Part shown: one piece after another, positions 17,415-26,942 of the stretch
Layout: each line of letters starts with the position of its first letter
How positions within the stretch are numbered: the stretch's first letter is position 1
From: Vibrio spartinae
Lineage (GTDB): Bacteria; Pseudomonadota; Gammaproteobacteria; Enterobacterales; Vibrionaceae
Length of the DNA: 64,000 bases
Direction of reading: 5' to 3'
Assembly (NCBI RefSeq): GCF_024347135.1
Contig: NZ_AP024907.1
Coordinates: 1,975,001-2,039,000, forward strand
Made by a program: the position numbers and the translations under genes
The notes under the pieces: generated by a model
Seen by the model: the letters and a program-made list of their open reading frames with translations, nothing else
Databases searched by the model: none
What the model was told of the DNA's origin: nothing

Positions 17415-18152
17415 ATGATTAGTGGCTATTAGTTTATACATATCGAACCCTACGCTTGCATTGCAAGCAAAAACAACAAGCGTCAGAGTGCTAGAGGAAT
17501 GATAAAAGAGGCAATGAAGTGTCTTTGAAGCATGCCCTCATGTTTTGAAGCCTAAGCAACCTATTATTGTCTATGGTCAAAGCCCTTGAAGCGCATTGGC
17601 GTTAGCAGAAAAGCAAGCCGAAATAGCGAAAGATAACCTTGGGCGGAAGTTCCGTAAAGATGGGTTAATCATGATACAAGTCGTTGCGTCATATCCTACT
17701 CGGACTAATGAGGTAGCATGGGAAGATCCTAATTTACAGCATTGGCTCAAGCTGACAATACAATTTCTTTCATCCAAATATGGCAAGCAATTGAAGTCTG
17801 TGGTGGTTCATTCAGATGAACCTTTTCGGCATTGCCATTTTTCTTTAGTTCCTTCTGTGGGTAATGATAATAGACTTGATATTGGAAAAGTACACCCAAG
17901 TATAGCAGCTAGAAGTACAGTAAAAACAAAAAGTGCTCATACACTGAAGCTATGAGAACATTTCAGGATGAATACCAAGCGTCTGTTGTCGTACAGTGTG
18001 GTTTAACAAGAGATGGGTCTCGACGCTGGAGGTTGACGAGAAAAGAATGGCAAACAGAGAAAGCAGCGTCTAACCGCCTCGCTAAAATCTTGAGCACTTC
18101 TGACATGATACAAAGTAAAGTTACTCTTGTAGATAAGCTACTGAATGAGTAA
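17415..18152 (+). pseudogene. Decayed plasmid mobilisation/recombination (Mob/Pre-like) gene
   Basis: Several frames together resemble a relaxase-like plasmid recombination enzyme. The piece from 17415 (HIEPYACIASKNNKRQSARG) has early stops. The frame at 17596-17955 contains VVVHSDEPFRHCHF, an H-x-D-E...H-x-H pattern like the metal-binding motif of Mob/Pre proteins. The frame at 17952-18152 continues the C-terminal part with a shift. At least two stops and one frameshift make it non-functional. It is a trace of an integrated mobilisable element at the edge of the defence island. Confidence 0.6.
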
Positions 18153-18201
18153 AAAACAAAAAATTACTTACTTCAAATGAAAATAATAAAATTATTAAAA
18201 T

Positions 18202-19225
18202 GTATTAGTTCCGACTAGATCTGACACTTCAATTTGAAAAGAAGAGAGTTACCAAGAGTTAGTTGAAACTGGTGGGAGCGATGCGCTGATTAATCAAAGC
18301 CGTAGAGCTCCAAACTTGAAAAACCGTGTCGATATCGAAACAGAGCAGGCCGTGCTCAAGTACGCCATCGACTTCCCTGCTCATGGACAAGTCAGAACAA
18401 GCAATGAACTACGTAAACTAGGTGTGTTTATTTCTCCAAGTGGTGTGCGTTCAATCTGGCTTCGCAATGATCTAGAGAACTTCAAGAAAAGACTTATTGC
18501 ACTGGAAAAACAGGTCGCAGAGGACGGTATCATCCTAACGGACGAGCAAGTAGCAGCCCTTGAGCGTAAGAAGCATGATGACGAGGCGTGTGGCGAGATA
18601 GAAACGGCACACCCTGGTTATCTCGGCTCTCAAGACACGTTCTATGTTGGCAATCTTAAAGGTGTTGGACGCATCTATCAGCAGACGTTCGTTGATACCT
18701 ACAGCAAAGTTGCTTTCGCTAAGCTCTACACGACAAAAACACCAATCACCGCAGCGGATATGTTGAATGATAAGATTCTACCGTTCTTCGAGGCGCATGA
18801 GCTGCCAATGCTGAGAATCTTGACTGACCGAGGCACTGAGTACTGTGGCCGTGTTGAACAGCATGATTACCAACTCTACCTAGCCATCAATGATATCGAC
18901 CACACTAAAACTAAAGCGATGTCGCCACAGACAAATGGTATCTGCGAACGCTTCCACAAGACCATATTGAATGAGTTTTACCAAGTGACATTCAGAAAGA
19001 AACTGTATGGTTCAATGGAAGAGTTACAGAAAGATCTGGACGAATGGATGGACTACTACAACAATCATCGTACTCATCAAGGAAAAATGTGCTGCGGCAG
19101 AACGCCGATAGAAACATTAGAGGATGGGAAGTCAATCTGGGCTGAAAAGAATCTAGCCCAGATATAATCTGACAGGCACCGAGTCGAAAAGTGGGTAACT
19201 GTCAGATCAGGTCTGAATTAGTACA
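18202..19225 (+). mobile_element. Defective IS481-family insertion sequence
   Basis: Bounded by 26-bp imperfect inverted repeats: the left end TGTATTAGTTCCGACTAGAT matches the reverse complement of the right end (TGTACTAATTCAGACCTGAT), both continuing CTGACA. Length is 1024 bp. The transposase inside lacks its N-terminus. No clear target-site duplication is visible, which fits an old or rearranged insertion. Confidence 0.75.
18316..19167 (+). pseudogene. IS481-family transposase, N-terminally deleted
   Basis: 283 residues from a TTG. The DDE domain is intact in appearance: the first Asp in TFVDTYSKV, the second in LTDRGTEYCG, and the Glu in TNGICERFHKTILNEF. The same frame is open upstream only to about 18244 and starts with YQELVETGG, after which a TGA appears; the usual N-terminal helix-turn-helix (roughly 60 residues) is gone. 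The left inverted repeat is retained, so an internal deletion removed the start. A 60-bp piece of a related transposase lies at 56711-56772. Confidence 0.75.
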
Positions 19226-19303
19226 AGCGATTTGGGTTTGATCTATCTTGGTCTAAAGCTATCTTGATCTAAAAATAGCGGCTTAAGTAGAGATGCTTTC
19301 AAT

Positions 19304-19337
19304 AGTCAAAAAGCGGAATTCATTCCGTTTTTTGACT
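19304..19337. terminator. Bidirectional intrinsic terminator
   Basis: AGTCAAAAAGCGGAAT / ATTCCGTTTTTTGACT, a long near-perfect stem with A and T tracts, placed just beyond the 3' end of the AraC gene on the minus strand. Confidence 0.8.
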
Positions 19338-19396
19338 TTCATGTCACGAGCTGATGATACCAGCCGAAATGACTCACCATATTATCGGGTCGCCGC

Positions 19397-20263
19397 TTAA
19401 TTAAAGCCTGTTCGGCTTTTTCTCTTCCGCACAAACTGTTTGGGTGTCATACACGCAATCTGCTTACATTCCCGGGTCATATGGGCCTGATCAGCAAAGC
19501 CCTGCTCCAGCGCCAGATCCGACAAAGAGATGTCAGGCTGTGCCCGAAGCTGCTCTAAAGTCTGTCTCACCCGTGTAATGCGCTGATAATGTTTCGGAGT
19601 AATCCCCAGCCATTTCTGAAACTGACGTTCTCTCTGACGCTGACTGATCGTAGCTCGCTCTTGGTGGATAATATGACTGACATCCTGAGGCTCATATGCT
19701 GCAATCAGATCTTGGCACCAGTGGTATAACGCAACCATTCTCGCTGACGGCGAATACGCTGTTTGCAGAGATGCAAATGTCGCTAACGTCAAAGAGGCGA
19801 GCGGATGCTCCCCCTCAATTCGTAACGGCTGTGCTAAGCGTTGACCAAACAACTGATAACCGACCGCAGGATGAAAGCGCACCCCGGCCATAACAGTACC
19901 GGGCGGCAGACAAACCTGATGCGCCAGTGTGCTGACAGGCAGTAACAGAACCCCCGGGCTCTGCCACTCGCCGTCCATCTGCACCTCATTTTGCAAAATG
20001 AACGTCACACCGGTTCCGGCATCACTGAGTAATTCCTTACGCACCGTTTGCACCGTGTCAGACGCGACGGAAACCGACCAGATTGCCTGAATATGGCCGG
20101 CTAACTTCCCCTGAGGTTTAAATATCTCAAAGTCTAAACTCAAACGAATTATCCTATTTAACCGCGACTCAGAGAAGAACGTCGTATCAATTGATACGCT
20201 TTCTTCTTGGTCTTCAGTTAAAGTATAAACAATGAAGTCCCGATTAGATGAACCCGAGTTCAA
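19397..20263 (-). CDS. AraC-family transcriptional regulator
   Basis: A 288-residue protein: an N-terminal sensor domain (about residues 45-180, beta-rich, with AGVRFHPA) and a C-terminal AraC double helix-turn-helix (about 215-280; LGITPKHYQRI, then LALEQGFADQAHMTRE). The track start is a TTG just after the stop of the upstream gene (TAATTG), so the two form an operon; a TTG about 40 codons later is an alternative. It probably regulates the AhpD-like gene or a nearby metabolic gene. The ligand is unknown. Confidence 0.82.
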   Translation of the reverse strand: MNSGSSNRDFIVYTLTEDQEESVSIDTTFFSESRLNRIIRLSLDFEIFKPQGKLAGHIQAIWSVSVASDTVQTVRKELLSDAGTGVTFILQNEVQMDGEWQSPGVLLLPVSTLAHQVCLPPGTVMAGVRFHPAVGYQLFGQRLAQPLRIEGEHPLASLTLATFASLQTAYSPSARMVALYHWCQDLIAAYEPQDVSHIIHQERATISQRQRERQFQKWLGITPKHYQRITRVRQTLEQLRAQPDISLSDLALEQGFADQAHMTRECKQIACMTPKQFVRKRKSRTGFN

Positions 20264-20725
20264 TTATTTGGGCTGGTATACCCCCACCTGAGGCTTAAAT
20301 GCCTTCACGATTCGATTCCAACTATTGATGGCGTTGATCGCAAACGTCAGGTTGACCATCGCTTTTTCACCAAAGGTATTCAAAGTCAGTTGATAGGTAT
20401 CATCATCGACCGGCAGGCCGGCCGTCAGTAATTCAGCCCAGCCCAACGCAACTTGTTCTGGATCGCTGTAGAAGTACATGTCTTTCCACGCACTAAGCCC
20501 CCATATCCGTTCAGGCCTTTCTCCCAGTTTAAGTGCGTCTTTACTGTGCATATCGATACAAAATGCACACTGATTGATTTGTGAAACACGCAACTTGACC
20601 AGTTCCCATATGATCATATTCATGGTGTCAGATTGACGAAATTGCTCATGAAAATACGCTTCCTGAGCATACAAGATGTCAATTGCCTTCGGTGCGATGT
20701 CTGCATAGCTGAGTCGTTTTTGCAT
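20264..20725 (-). CDS. AhpD-like / carboxymuconolactone decarboxylase family protein
   Basis: A 153-residue protein of the CMD/AhpD superfamily. The redox pair CAFC is in INQCAFCIDMHSKDA (about residues 53-66), the typical CxxC-x2-4-H active site of alkylhydroperoxidase-like proteins. Expected role: peroxidase or disulfide-exchange chemistry in the cytoplasm. It precedes the AraC gene in the same transcript. Its first 31 bases and leader are repeated at 38836-38990, on the far side of the T6SS-like cluster. Confidence 0.85.
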   Translation of the reverse strand: MQKRLSYADIAPKAIDILYAQEAYFHEQFRQSDTMNMIIWELVKLRVSQINQCAFCIDMHSKDALKLGERPERIWGLSAWKDMYFYSDPEQVALGWAELLTAGLPVDDDTYQLTLNTFGEKAMVNLTFAINAINSWNRIVKAFKPQVGVYQPK

Positions 20726-21075
20726 GGTCTTTCTCCTTTATTTTTTACATGATAAAAAACGTACTGAGCAATAGATTGAAGATTTTCGACATGTTGCTGA
20801 AATTACCCCACAACCATATTTCGGTCATCAACGAAACATCTTTTTTCAGTAATAAATAACGGTGAGCCGGGAATGATTTACTCACGCTTCGTTCAATCCC
20901 GTGTTTACAACAGAATGTTCTGAACTATCCTACTCCCCACACAACTACTTAGATTTCAATAAGCTATATAATAGCAACCCGTTTATTCAACATTAAGCGA
21001 TTTACGCTATGAACAAAGTAGTAATGAGCGAGAGATAAAAGACCTGCGCTCGAAAATTACCGACAAAACCAATTT
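20695..21075. repeat. Left copy of duplicated locus flanking the T6SS-like cluster
   Basis: Three blocks match the region at 38836-40553 in order and orientation: 20695-20850 with 38836-38990 (AhpD start and leader), about 20850-20978 with 39838-40000, and 20979-21075 with 40456-40553 (part of the DUF2799 lipoprotein coding sequence). The left copy has lost the ABM-ArsR gene and most of the lipoprotein gene. The duplication brackets the 17.7-kb T6SS-like cluster. Confidence 0.85.
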
Positions 21076-21141
21076 ACCCTTAGTTAATTTTTATGACAAA
21101 TAACCTTGATTGGTTTTTATGACGTAAGTTATTGAGGCTTA

Positions 21142-21270
21142 AGCATACAAGCGTTCAAGAGGGATTCGTGCCGCGTGGCATTTTTGGTATGCGGTGATTT
21201 TTGTGGTGAAAGTGTTCTGCGGAAACTTTGTTTATGCGGCACTCTACCAACCAGCTTGTAATAAGGTGTA
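21142..21270 (+). repeat. Degenerate VCR-like attC site
   Basis: Begins GCATACAAGCGTTCAAGAGG, close to the left arm of Vibrio attC sites (ATAACAAGCGTTCAAGAGG), and contains the inner complementary arms GTGCCGC and GCGGCAC. The right end (CAGCTTGTAATAAGGTGT) is a corrupted core site. It is not next to a cassette gene, so it is a relic at the left edge of the T6SS-like island. The rest of the 20.73-21.53 kb gap holds no gene. Confidence 0.6.
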
Positions 21271-21527
21271 ATTGATGTTGGGTTTTTAACAAAATAGACT
21301 AGAAAGCCTATTTAATTTGTTACTTTTGCCACCATGATATTGCACTGAATTCAGCCAACGAACAACTACTCGAATTGAGCATCAACTCCGATAATACTCG
21401 GCTGGAAAATAGTAAATATCAGCAAGCTCATAAAATAAAATGCGCAGTCTTTTTCTGCCAATTGAGTAACCTGGATTGTAATCAAGCAAGACAGAGTGCG
21501 AAGTACAGGTCATGTTGAGAGGAAAAG

Positions 21528-22331
21528 GTGTATACCAAAAATGCAGAGCCCAATATATGCCTGATTAACTGTAATATCAAAGCACACAGGGATATTAATA
21601 TGTTGGTATCACCACAAGGGTTTAATACTATGCACATCAGTGATAAGGAGTTTGGCCAAAAAAACTTCGCTGTAACACCTGTGGCATTTTTAATAGATGT
21701 CGTTGCAAAAACCAAGATGGTTGCCAGTGCTATGTTGGATAAGGTAGTGGATAGTATTCAAAAAAAATTTGGCTTCCTCGTACCTGTAATAGCTATGGTT
21801 AGCGAGTCGTGTGGGCATAAACAGGTGCTGTTTGATCGGGGCGCGCTGGACTATGTGAGCTATCCCTTAATTCCCGCAGAGTTACTACATCGGCTTAACT
21901 GCCTTAAACACTTACTGACCTTTAGACAGGATGCCGGTCTAAATAATCTGGGAAATAAAAAAGCGCGTCTGGCGAGCGAGGCGGTTGAGATTTTGCGCGC
22001 CAGGTTGTCTGAGAATATCACTTTAGCTGAACTGAGTACGACCCTCTCAACGAACAGAAATACCCTAGCCGAAGCGTTTAAAACACATATGAATACATCG
22101 ATTTTTAACTGGCTGAGAGAGCAACGAATGCTCAAGGGCGCACAATTATTGGCCGAAACGTCGTTAAGTGTGGTACAGGTTGCAGAGCGCGTGGGGTATA
22201 CCGATGGCAATAATTTTTCTACCGCGTTTAAAAAACAGTTTAATATGTCACCTTTGAACTATCGCAAAGCGCGTCAATGCAGTGCCACCGCGCTGTATGG
22301 AAAAAATAACATAAACCGATTGAGCCTCTAA
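21528..22331 (+). CDS. Receiver-like / AraC-type regulator of the T6SS-like cluster
   Basis: A 267-residue protein starting at GTG with GAGGAAAAG upstream. Residues about 1-125 resemble a response-regulator receiver fold without the full phosphorylation site (an Asp in FLIDVVAK and a Lys-poor end). Residues about 150-255 are an AraC DNA-binding domain (LAELSTTLSTNRNTLAEAF and VAERVGYTDGNNFSTAFKK). It overlaps the stop of the convergent membrane protein gene by four bases. It probably controls the injection cluster; this is inferred from position. Confidence 0.75.
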   Translation: MYTKNAEPNICLINCNIKAHRDINMLVSPQGFNTMHISDKEFGQKNFAVTPVAFLIDVVAKTKMVASAMLDKVVDSIQKKFGFLVPVIAMVSESCGHKQVLFDRGALDYVSYPLIPAELLHRLNCLKHLLTFRQDAGLNNLGNKKARLASEAVEILRARLSENITLAELSTTLSTNRNTLAEAFKTHMNTSIFNWLREQRMLKGAQLLAETSLSVVQVAERVGYTDGNNFSTAFKKQFNMSPLNYRKARQCSATALYGKNNINRLSL

Positions 22332-23818
22332 TGTGCCGCCGCAGGTATTGATTGCAAAAATTGTCTGCGCGCCTCAAAGCGTGCTGCTGGTACATACGGC
22401 CAGTAATCTACGTTGCATAAAGCCTGCGTAAACCCGTCAAGGTCATTATTGACTATGTATTCTTGGATCACTTTGCGGCTGAGCGGAGTATAGTGCCCGC
22501 AAAAGTGTAAATCGCCCACCATTGCCTTTATCTTGTTATCCAGTGCAGGCCAGTTTACCTTGCCATAGGCTGCCACGCAGTCGGATTTGGCACAAATACT
22601 TTGCACCTCCTCCTCAACCGAGCGCCAAACCACCTCAAATAGTTTTTGCTGTACTTGCTTACTCAGCCAGAGCTGAGATAACTGTTCAACCAAGATAAAC
22701 CGTTTCACGTCTTCGCCAACTAAACCCGCCGCTTTTGCCAGCACACAAGTCGTAGCAAAGTCTAATCCGGCGCGGGATAAATCATAAATGATCTGCTCAG
22801 CAGAGCGGTCTTTACAGTCATAACCCCTCACCAGTATCAGCCCGGCGTTGTCGCCCGGTGTGCACAAAATGCCTTTTTGGCAGCAAGTCTTGTGAGTATG
22901 TTCCTGCCACCAAGTAAACTCACTGGGTGAAGTGGTCATATTAACCTCGGGCTGCGCTGATGGTGCCGGTGCATCAATTTCTTCCATATCAGGCATAGCG
23001 GGCTCTATTTGTGTCTGATCATGTGGCCGAGTATGCCCGGAGTTGTCTTTCGGCCGAAACAAGCCCAACGCCTGAATGCGCGTGACCACACGATTGCGAA
23101 TAACCTGTAGTGCGCCACTCAGGCGCATTAACCCTTTTGGTAAAAAGTGAATAAACAAAACCGTTGCAGCGGCGCCCAAACAGGACAACAAAGGTTTATC
23201 AATATCCAGAATCAACTGGCTCTTTATGCCATGCAGGCGCTCAATCGGCAGATAGATACATAACAGCAACCCACAGCTTGTGCCGATACTCCCTTTTATC
23301 CAGTAACAGGAGGTAAACTCGTCAAGAAAACGCATACTTTTTAGATAGTGCCCTGCAATTGCCCGGCTGGTGGCCGCAGCCCCGAAGCCGGCAGCGCACA
23401 GGTAAAGCATAAAGTTAGCAAGCTGTGGCCAGCCATACAAGTTGGACAACGTTTGGTTTAACGTCGCACTGGTGACATAAGGTGACATGGCCAGCGCGCC
23501 GACACTGATCAAACAAACCAGTAGTACCAGAAGCAACTGGCGTACCAGCGGGATTGCCCCTAAAAACCTTAGCCGGCTGTTTTCATGCCCCTGAACCAGC
23601 CGAATACAGTCAAGCTTTGCTGGGGCTATCAACTTAGTAAGTTGCTTGTGCGCTTGCGCAAGTTGCGCGGTGTCTTGCTCTGATAACCCCTCACCATTTT
23701 GCTGCTTGCATGTTACAGCAGCGAGAAAGGCATTGGTTTCGGGTTTAACCGCGATACCCTGCATACTGGCGTAGCGGTGCATCGCGTTGAGTTCATCAAT
23801 ACGTTTTTTTATTAGCAT
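22328..23818 (-). CDS. Four-helix membrane protein of the T6SS-like cluster
   Basis: About 496 residues from the ATG at 23818 (a TTG at 23866 would add 16; neither has a clear ribosome site). Four hydrophobic helices lie in the first 240 residues, followed by a proline-rich linker and a roughly 200-residue soluble domain with several Cys residues (THKTCCQKGILC, SICAKSDC). No family recognised. It is the only multi-pass membrane protein in a cluster that lacks TssJ, TssL and TssM, so it is the natural candidate for a replacement membrane anchor. That role is inference. Confidence 0.6.
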   Translation of the reverse strand: MLIKKRIDELNAMHRYASMQGIAVKPETNAFLAAVTCKQQNGEGLSEQDTAQLAQAHKQLTKLIAPAKLDCIRLVQGHENSRLRFLGAIPLVRQLLLVLLVCLISVGALAMSPYVTSATLNQTLSNLYGWPQLANFMLYLCAAGFGAAATSRAIAGHYLKSMRFLDEFTSCYWIKGSIGTSCGLLLCIYLPIERLHGIKSQLILDIDKPLLSCLGAAATVLFIHFLPKGLMRLSGALQVIRNRVVTRIQALGLFRPKDNSGHTRPHDQTQIEPAMPDMEEIDAPAPSAQPEVNMTTSPSEFTWWQEHTHKTCCQKGILCTPGDNAGLILVRGYDCKDRSAEQIIYDLSRAGLDFATTCVLAKAAGLVGEDVKRFILVEQLSQLWLSKQVQQKLFEVVWRSVEEEVQSICAKSDCVAAYGKVNWPALDNKIKAMVGDLHFCGHYTPLSRKVIQEYIVNNDLDGFTQALCNVDYWPYVPAARFEARRQFLQSIPAAAH

Positions 23819-23903
23819 AATAGGTGTCGATTTGATTGTGGGAGGGTTAGTGCTATGAGCGCTCAATACGTTAAAACTTGAGCAGTCAGAAAAAACTTAC
23901 TTT

Positions 23904-24866
23904 TCATTTCAAAATATTGACTATTTCATCTGATAGCGTAGCGAATATATCTCTGACAGCATCATTAGTAGTATTCTTATTGGTTTTATAGTTTGATTTT
24001 AGAGCCGAAATAGCTGTATTACCCGCTGCTTCAATATCGGCAGAGTAATCTCCATACTTACTCTTTCCCTTATGGGCTTGGATTATCCTGTGAAGCGGGA
24101 AATGTTTCTTATTTGATTCACTCCATAATCCTTTAACACGCCGCCAATAAGTTTCGTGAGACCCACTCACTGCTTCTCGACTGCATAAGTACTTAAGATC
24201 TTTGTAACGATTTGATTCGGTTACATCTACCTCAGCTTTACCAAAATCGAATAGCTTTATCTTTGGCCCAAGTGAAGTTGCAATCACTTTATAATTATTT
24301 AAGTGAGCATCACCATGTTTAACCTTCGCACGATATAGCATTTCATGGATATAAATAATCTGATGAATCATTTGTTCTGAAATTTCCAAAGCTGAGCCGT
24401 GCGTAGCACTTTTCTCGAGACCCTTCATGTAAGTTATAAAGTCAAAAAGGCTTGCTGTTTCTTGTTTATAACCAAGCATATTAATATTACATTTATCAAA
24501 TTTATACATACTCACTCTAGATGGATGTTTTAAGTTTCTAGCTTCCCCTCCTAAACTTTTCTTTATATCGTTAAAAATAGTCTCATCAACTTGACTTTGA
24601 AAAGAAAATAAATTATCGTCATTGTAATCTTTCAGCGCTTTAGCACAATTTTCTTCTCTATCTGCATCAGCTAATCCAGAAGCAGTTTTTGGTATTACTG
24701 TCCCTGTACTCTTATCAAAGGCTTTATGTTTCCCACCGGGAAGCCCTTTTTTATCAGACAAAGCTTTAACTAAATTTTTAACATACTCATACTCCGATTT
24801 AATAGCTAGAGCATCTAATTCTTCATTAATTTTATTTATATTCTCAACATACTCTTCATATTTCAT
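23904..24866 (-). CDS. Protein kinase-like putative effector
   Basis: A 320-residue, AT-rich protein with kinase-fold signatures: VKHGDAHLNNYKV, like a catalytic loop (H-G-D-x-H-x-x-N), and KIKLFDFGKAEVD with a DFG motif. A basic Gly-rich segment lies near residue 50. The ATG at 24866 has GAGG eight bases upstream. Base composition differs clearly from the GC-richer structural genes around it, and it sits next to the PAAR-like and VgrG-like genes, where T6SS cargo is usually found. A role as injected kinase toxin is therefore likely but unproven. No immunity gene was recognised. Confidence 0.65.
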   Translation of the reverse strand: MKYEEYVENINKINEELDALAIKSEYEYVKNLVKALSDKKGLPGGKHKAFDKSTGTVIPKTASGLADADREENCAKALKDYNDDNLFSFQSQVDETIFNDIKKSLGGEARNLKHPSRVSMYKFDKCNINMLGYKQETASLFDFITYMKGLEKSATHGSALEISEQMIHQIIYIHEMLYRAKVKHGDAHLNNYKVIATSLGPKIKLFDFGKAEVDVTESNRYKDLKYLCSREAVSGSHETYWRRVKGLWSESNKKHFPLHRIIQAHKGKSKYGDYSADIEAAGNTAISALKSNYKTNKNTTNDAVRDIFATLSDEIVNILK

Positions 24867-24943
24867 TATAAAGCCCTCTTTCAAGCTGTTGTTTATTATA
24901 TGTTACTCTTGACAAGCAGGAAGTAACCGCTCTCATGTAATCT

Positions 24944-25339
24944 TTAGCCTGCTGATTTCACCTGCACCGGTATTTGCCCAGGGCTGGTCACGCTGATCAC
25001 CCCTGCCCACATGCACATCAATTTACTGTTGTCGGTCAATATGGGCTTGTTGGCGAGCAACACGGTTGGTGCGCTGGGGATCCAGGGGGCTGGTATCGAA
25101 GGCACACAGGGCATGGGGGTGAGTACCCCAAATGCAGCGGCTGTTGCAGCGGCCACCGCCGGATTGGCAGGCGAGTTACATAGGCCAAAGGGAAGAATAT
25201 TTTTAAAGGGAATGTGGTCCATAATATTGGCCATCGGGGTGTTTTGCATGACCTTGTTTTCTGGTGTCACTATCATTGTGGAAGGCGTCATACCGCATGA
25301 GCATTGCAGTACAGCCCCCATTGCTACGGCCTGTGCCAT
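24944..25339 (-). CDS. PAAR-like DUF4280 spike-tip protein
   Basis: A 131-residue protein with the DUF4280/PAAR-like pattern: MAQAVAMGAVLQCSCGM, PSTMIVTP, then PFGLCNSPANPAVAAA, PMPCVPS and PWIPSAPTVL. Several Cys residues could bind metal. PAAR-like proteins cap the spike and attach effectors. The ATG at 25339 follows the VgrG stop by two bases and has GGAG upstream, so the two are co-translated. The kinase-like gene comes next. Confidence 0.85.
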   Translation of the reverse strand: MAQAVAMGAVLQCSCGMTPSTMIVTPENKVMQNTPMANIMDHIPFKNILPFGLCNSPANPAVAAATAAAFGVLTPMPCVPSIPAPWIPSAPTVLLANKPILTDNSKLMCMWAGVISVTSPGQIPVQVKSAG

Positions 25340-25341
25340 GG

Positions 25342-26937
25342 TTAGTCTCCGTCTGCTTCTTGTGTCTGAATGGTGATTTTTCCGTCCTGCCACTGCATCA
25401 GTTCTGTGTCTTTGTCTTTAGTACGCTTGATACTGAATACGGGCTTGTCGTCCTGATACTCATGTCTAATCGCAGTCTGATCTTTGTCATTATTGCCCAG
25501 CAGCAAGTGATTCCCCTGAGTGCTTTGTTCCATAAATACCGATTGTCCCCAGTCCAGTACCCGACAGACTCGCGCTTCAAATAAGCTTATTTCCAGCAGT
25601 ACCCGGCATCCTTTATACAATGGAAAATAAAAATGAGGGGGCAAAAAATCTGGCCGGAATAATAGCTTAATCTCCTGATCCCACAGCGGAATGTGCACGC
25701 GGTACTGGTTTTGTTTGGTGCTCTCATCCTGGGCGTACTGGTAGCTTTTGTCTTCGTCAGCCCCCGGCTCAGAGAGGATAATCCCTTCAACAAAGCATGA
25801 TTCAGGTAACGGGGCATCACCATCGCTGCTGTTGTCTTGTTGATGTTCAAATATTCCCTGATACTCGCACTGATATTGCGTGGTTGGCATATTAAGATCA
25901 TCCGGTGCGCTTTGCCGGGTGGCGGTGAGCTTAATCCCGGTTTTGACTCCCTGATAGGGCTGCTGATAGGCCAGCGAAATTTTACTCCAGCCCGGGCGCT
26001 TGAGCTCTAATCCCACACCCGGATATAGCTGATTAACCGGTATCGCGCGCAGTGTAAACTGAAGCTTTGCCATTTGAGGTGTACTATGGCTGAGCTGTAA
26101 CTGCTTCTGCGTATTCTCCATGTCGGTGAATGGGCTGCGCATTAGCCGGTCATTTTTAATACCTTGAACAAGCGGGTTCTGCGACAGCGGAATGATTTTT
26201 GCCTGAGCACTATTCGCATTCAGCAGGTTTTGCGACTGAATATCTACTTTGGGGTAATGGAGCTTAAACCTCGGCTTGTCGGCCGGAAGTAAATCTTGGT
26301 TTTGTGCCGGGCGCACCTTATCATCGGTGATGGTGTAACTATTCTTTTTATAATCATAGCGCCAGAAAACGCCCTGCTGTTTCAGATAATTCAATACAAA
26401 CTGGTAAAAGCATATTCCCGTTGCCCCCATCGACAGGCAGATCAGTGGCTGAACTTGCTCTAATACGCGACTGCCAAACTGGATATTGAGTGCATCGGTT
26501 GTCTGGGCGCTGATCACCTCTTTCATAGACTTACCCACGTACAGTTCACATGGAAAATGCTGTTGCCACAAAAACTGTGCAGCATCAAAAAAGCGACACT
26601 GATATTTGCGATACAGCACCTTGTTCCCCTTTACATCCATAAATGTCTGCTCGTATACGGAGCGCTGAGCCACCAGCGCCCTCAGTGTCAGGGTGTCTTT
26701 GTCCGGATTGGTCGAATCCTGGGTCAACCCCAATGTCAGGTCAATCAACTGCTCGCTGGTAAAGTCGCCGATAAGGGGGTCACTGCCCGACTCGTCCGAC
26801 AGCCAAAAATGTACTTCTCCGTTAAACCCTTGTTTATCTAAATGAAGCTGACAGAACTTAATGTTGCCGCCGGCCACCGTGTGGGCTTGATGGTTAACTG
26901 TGAGTGTCAGCGTAAGCGCTGCTTTGTCAGTAAACAT
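25342..26937 (-). CDS. tssI: VgrG-like spike protein
   Basis: A 531-residue divergent VgrG. The N-terminal gp27-like part includes the recognisable segment FVLNYLKQQGVFWRYDY (about residues 185-200). An OB-fold region follows (about 385-480: FVEGIILSEP, YRVHIPLWDQ). It ends soon after, without the long beta-helix of canonical VgrGs. A separate 142-residue gene in the same cluster (30633-31061) encodes just such a beta-helix, so spike base and needle appear to be split. Expected place: the tip of the contractile tube, with PAAR-like DUF4280 protein on top. Confidence 0.75.
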   Translation of the reverse strand: MFTDKAALTLTLTVNHQAHTVAGGNIKFCQLHLDKQGFNGEVHFWLSDESGSDPLIGDFTSEQLIDLTLGLTQDSTNPDKDTLTLRALVAQRSVYEQTFMDVKGNKVLYRKYQCRFFDAAQFLWQQHFPCELYVGKSMKEVISAQTTDALNIQFGSRVLEQVQPLICLSMGATGICFYQFVLNYLKQQGVFWRYDYKKNSYTITDDKVRPAQNQDLLPADKPRFKLHYPKVDIQSQNLLNANSAQAKIIPLSQNPLVQGIKNDRLMRSPFTDMENTQKQLQLSHSTPQMAKLQFTLRAIPVNQLYPGVGLELKRPGWSKISLAYQQPYQGVKTGIKLTATRQSAPDDLNMPTTQYQCEYQGIFEHQQDNSSDGDAPLPESCFVEGIILSEPGADEDKSYQYAQDESTKQNQYRVHIPLWDQEIKLLFRPDFLPPHFYFPLYKGCRVLLEISLFEARVCRVLDWGQSVFMEQSTQGNHLLLGNNDKDQTAIRHEYQDDKPVFSIKRTKDKDTELMQWQDGKITIQTQEADGD

Positions 26938-26942
26938 GGTGA

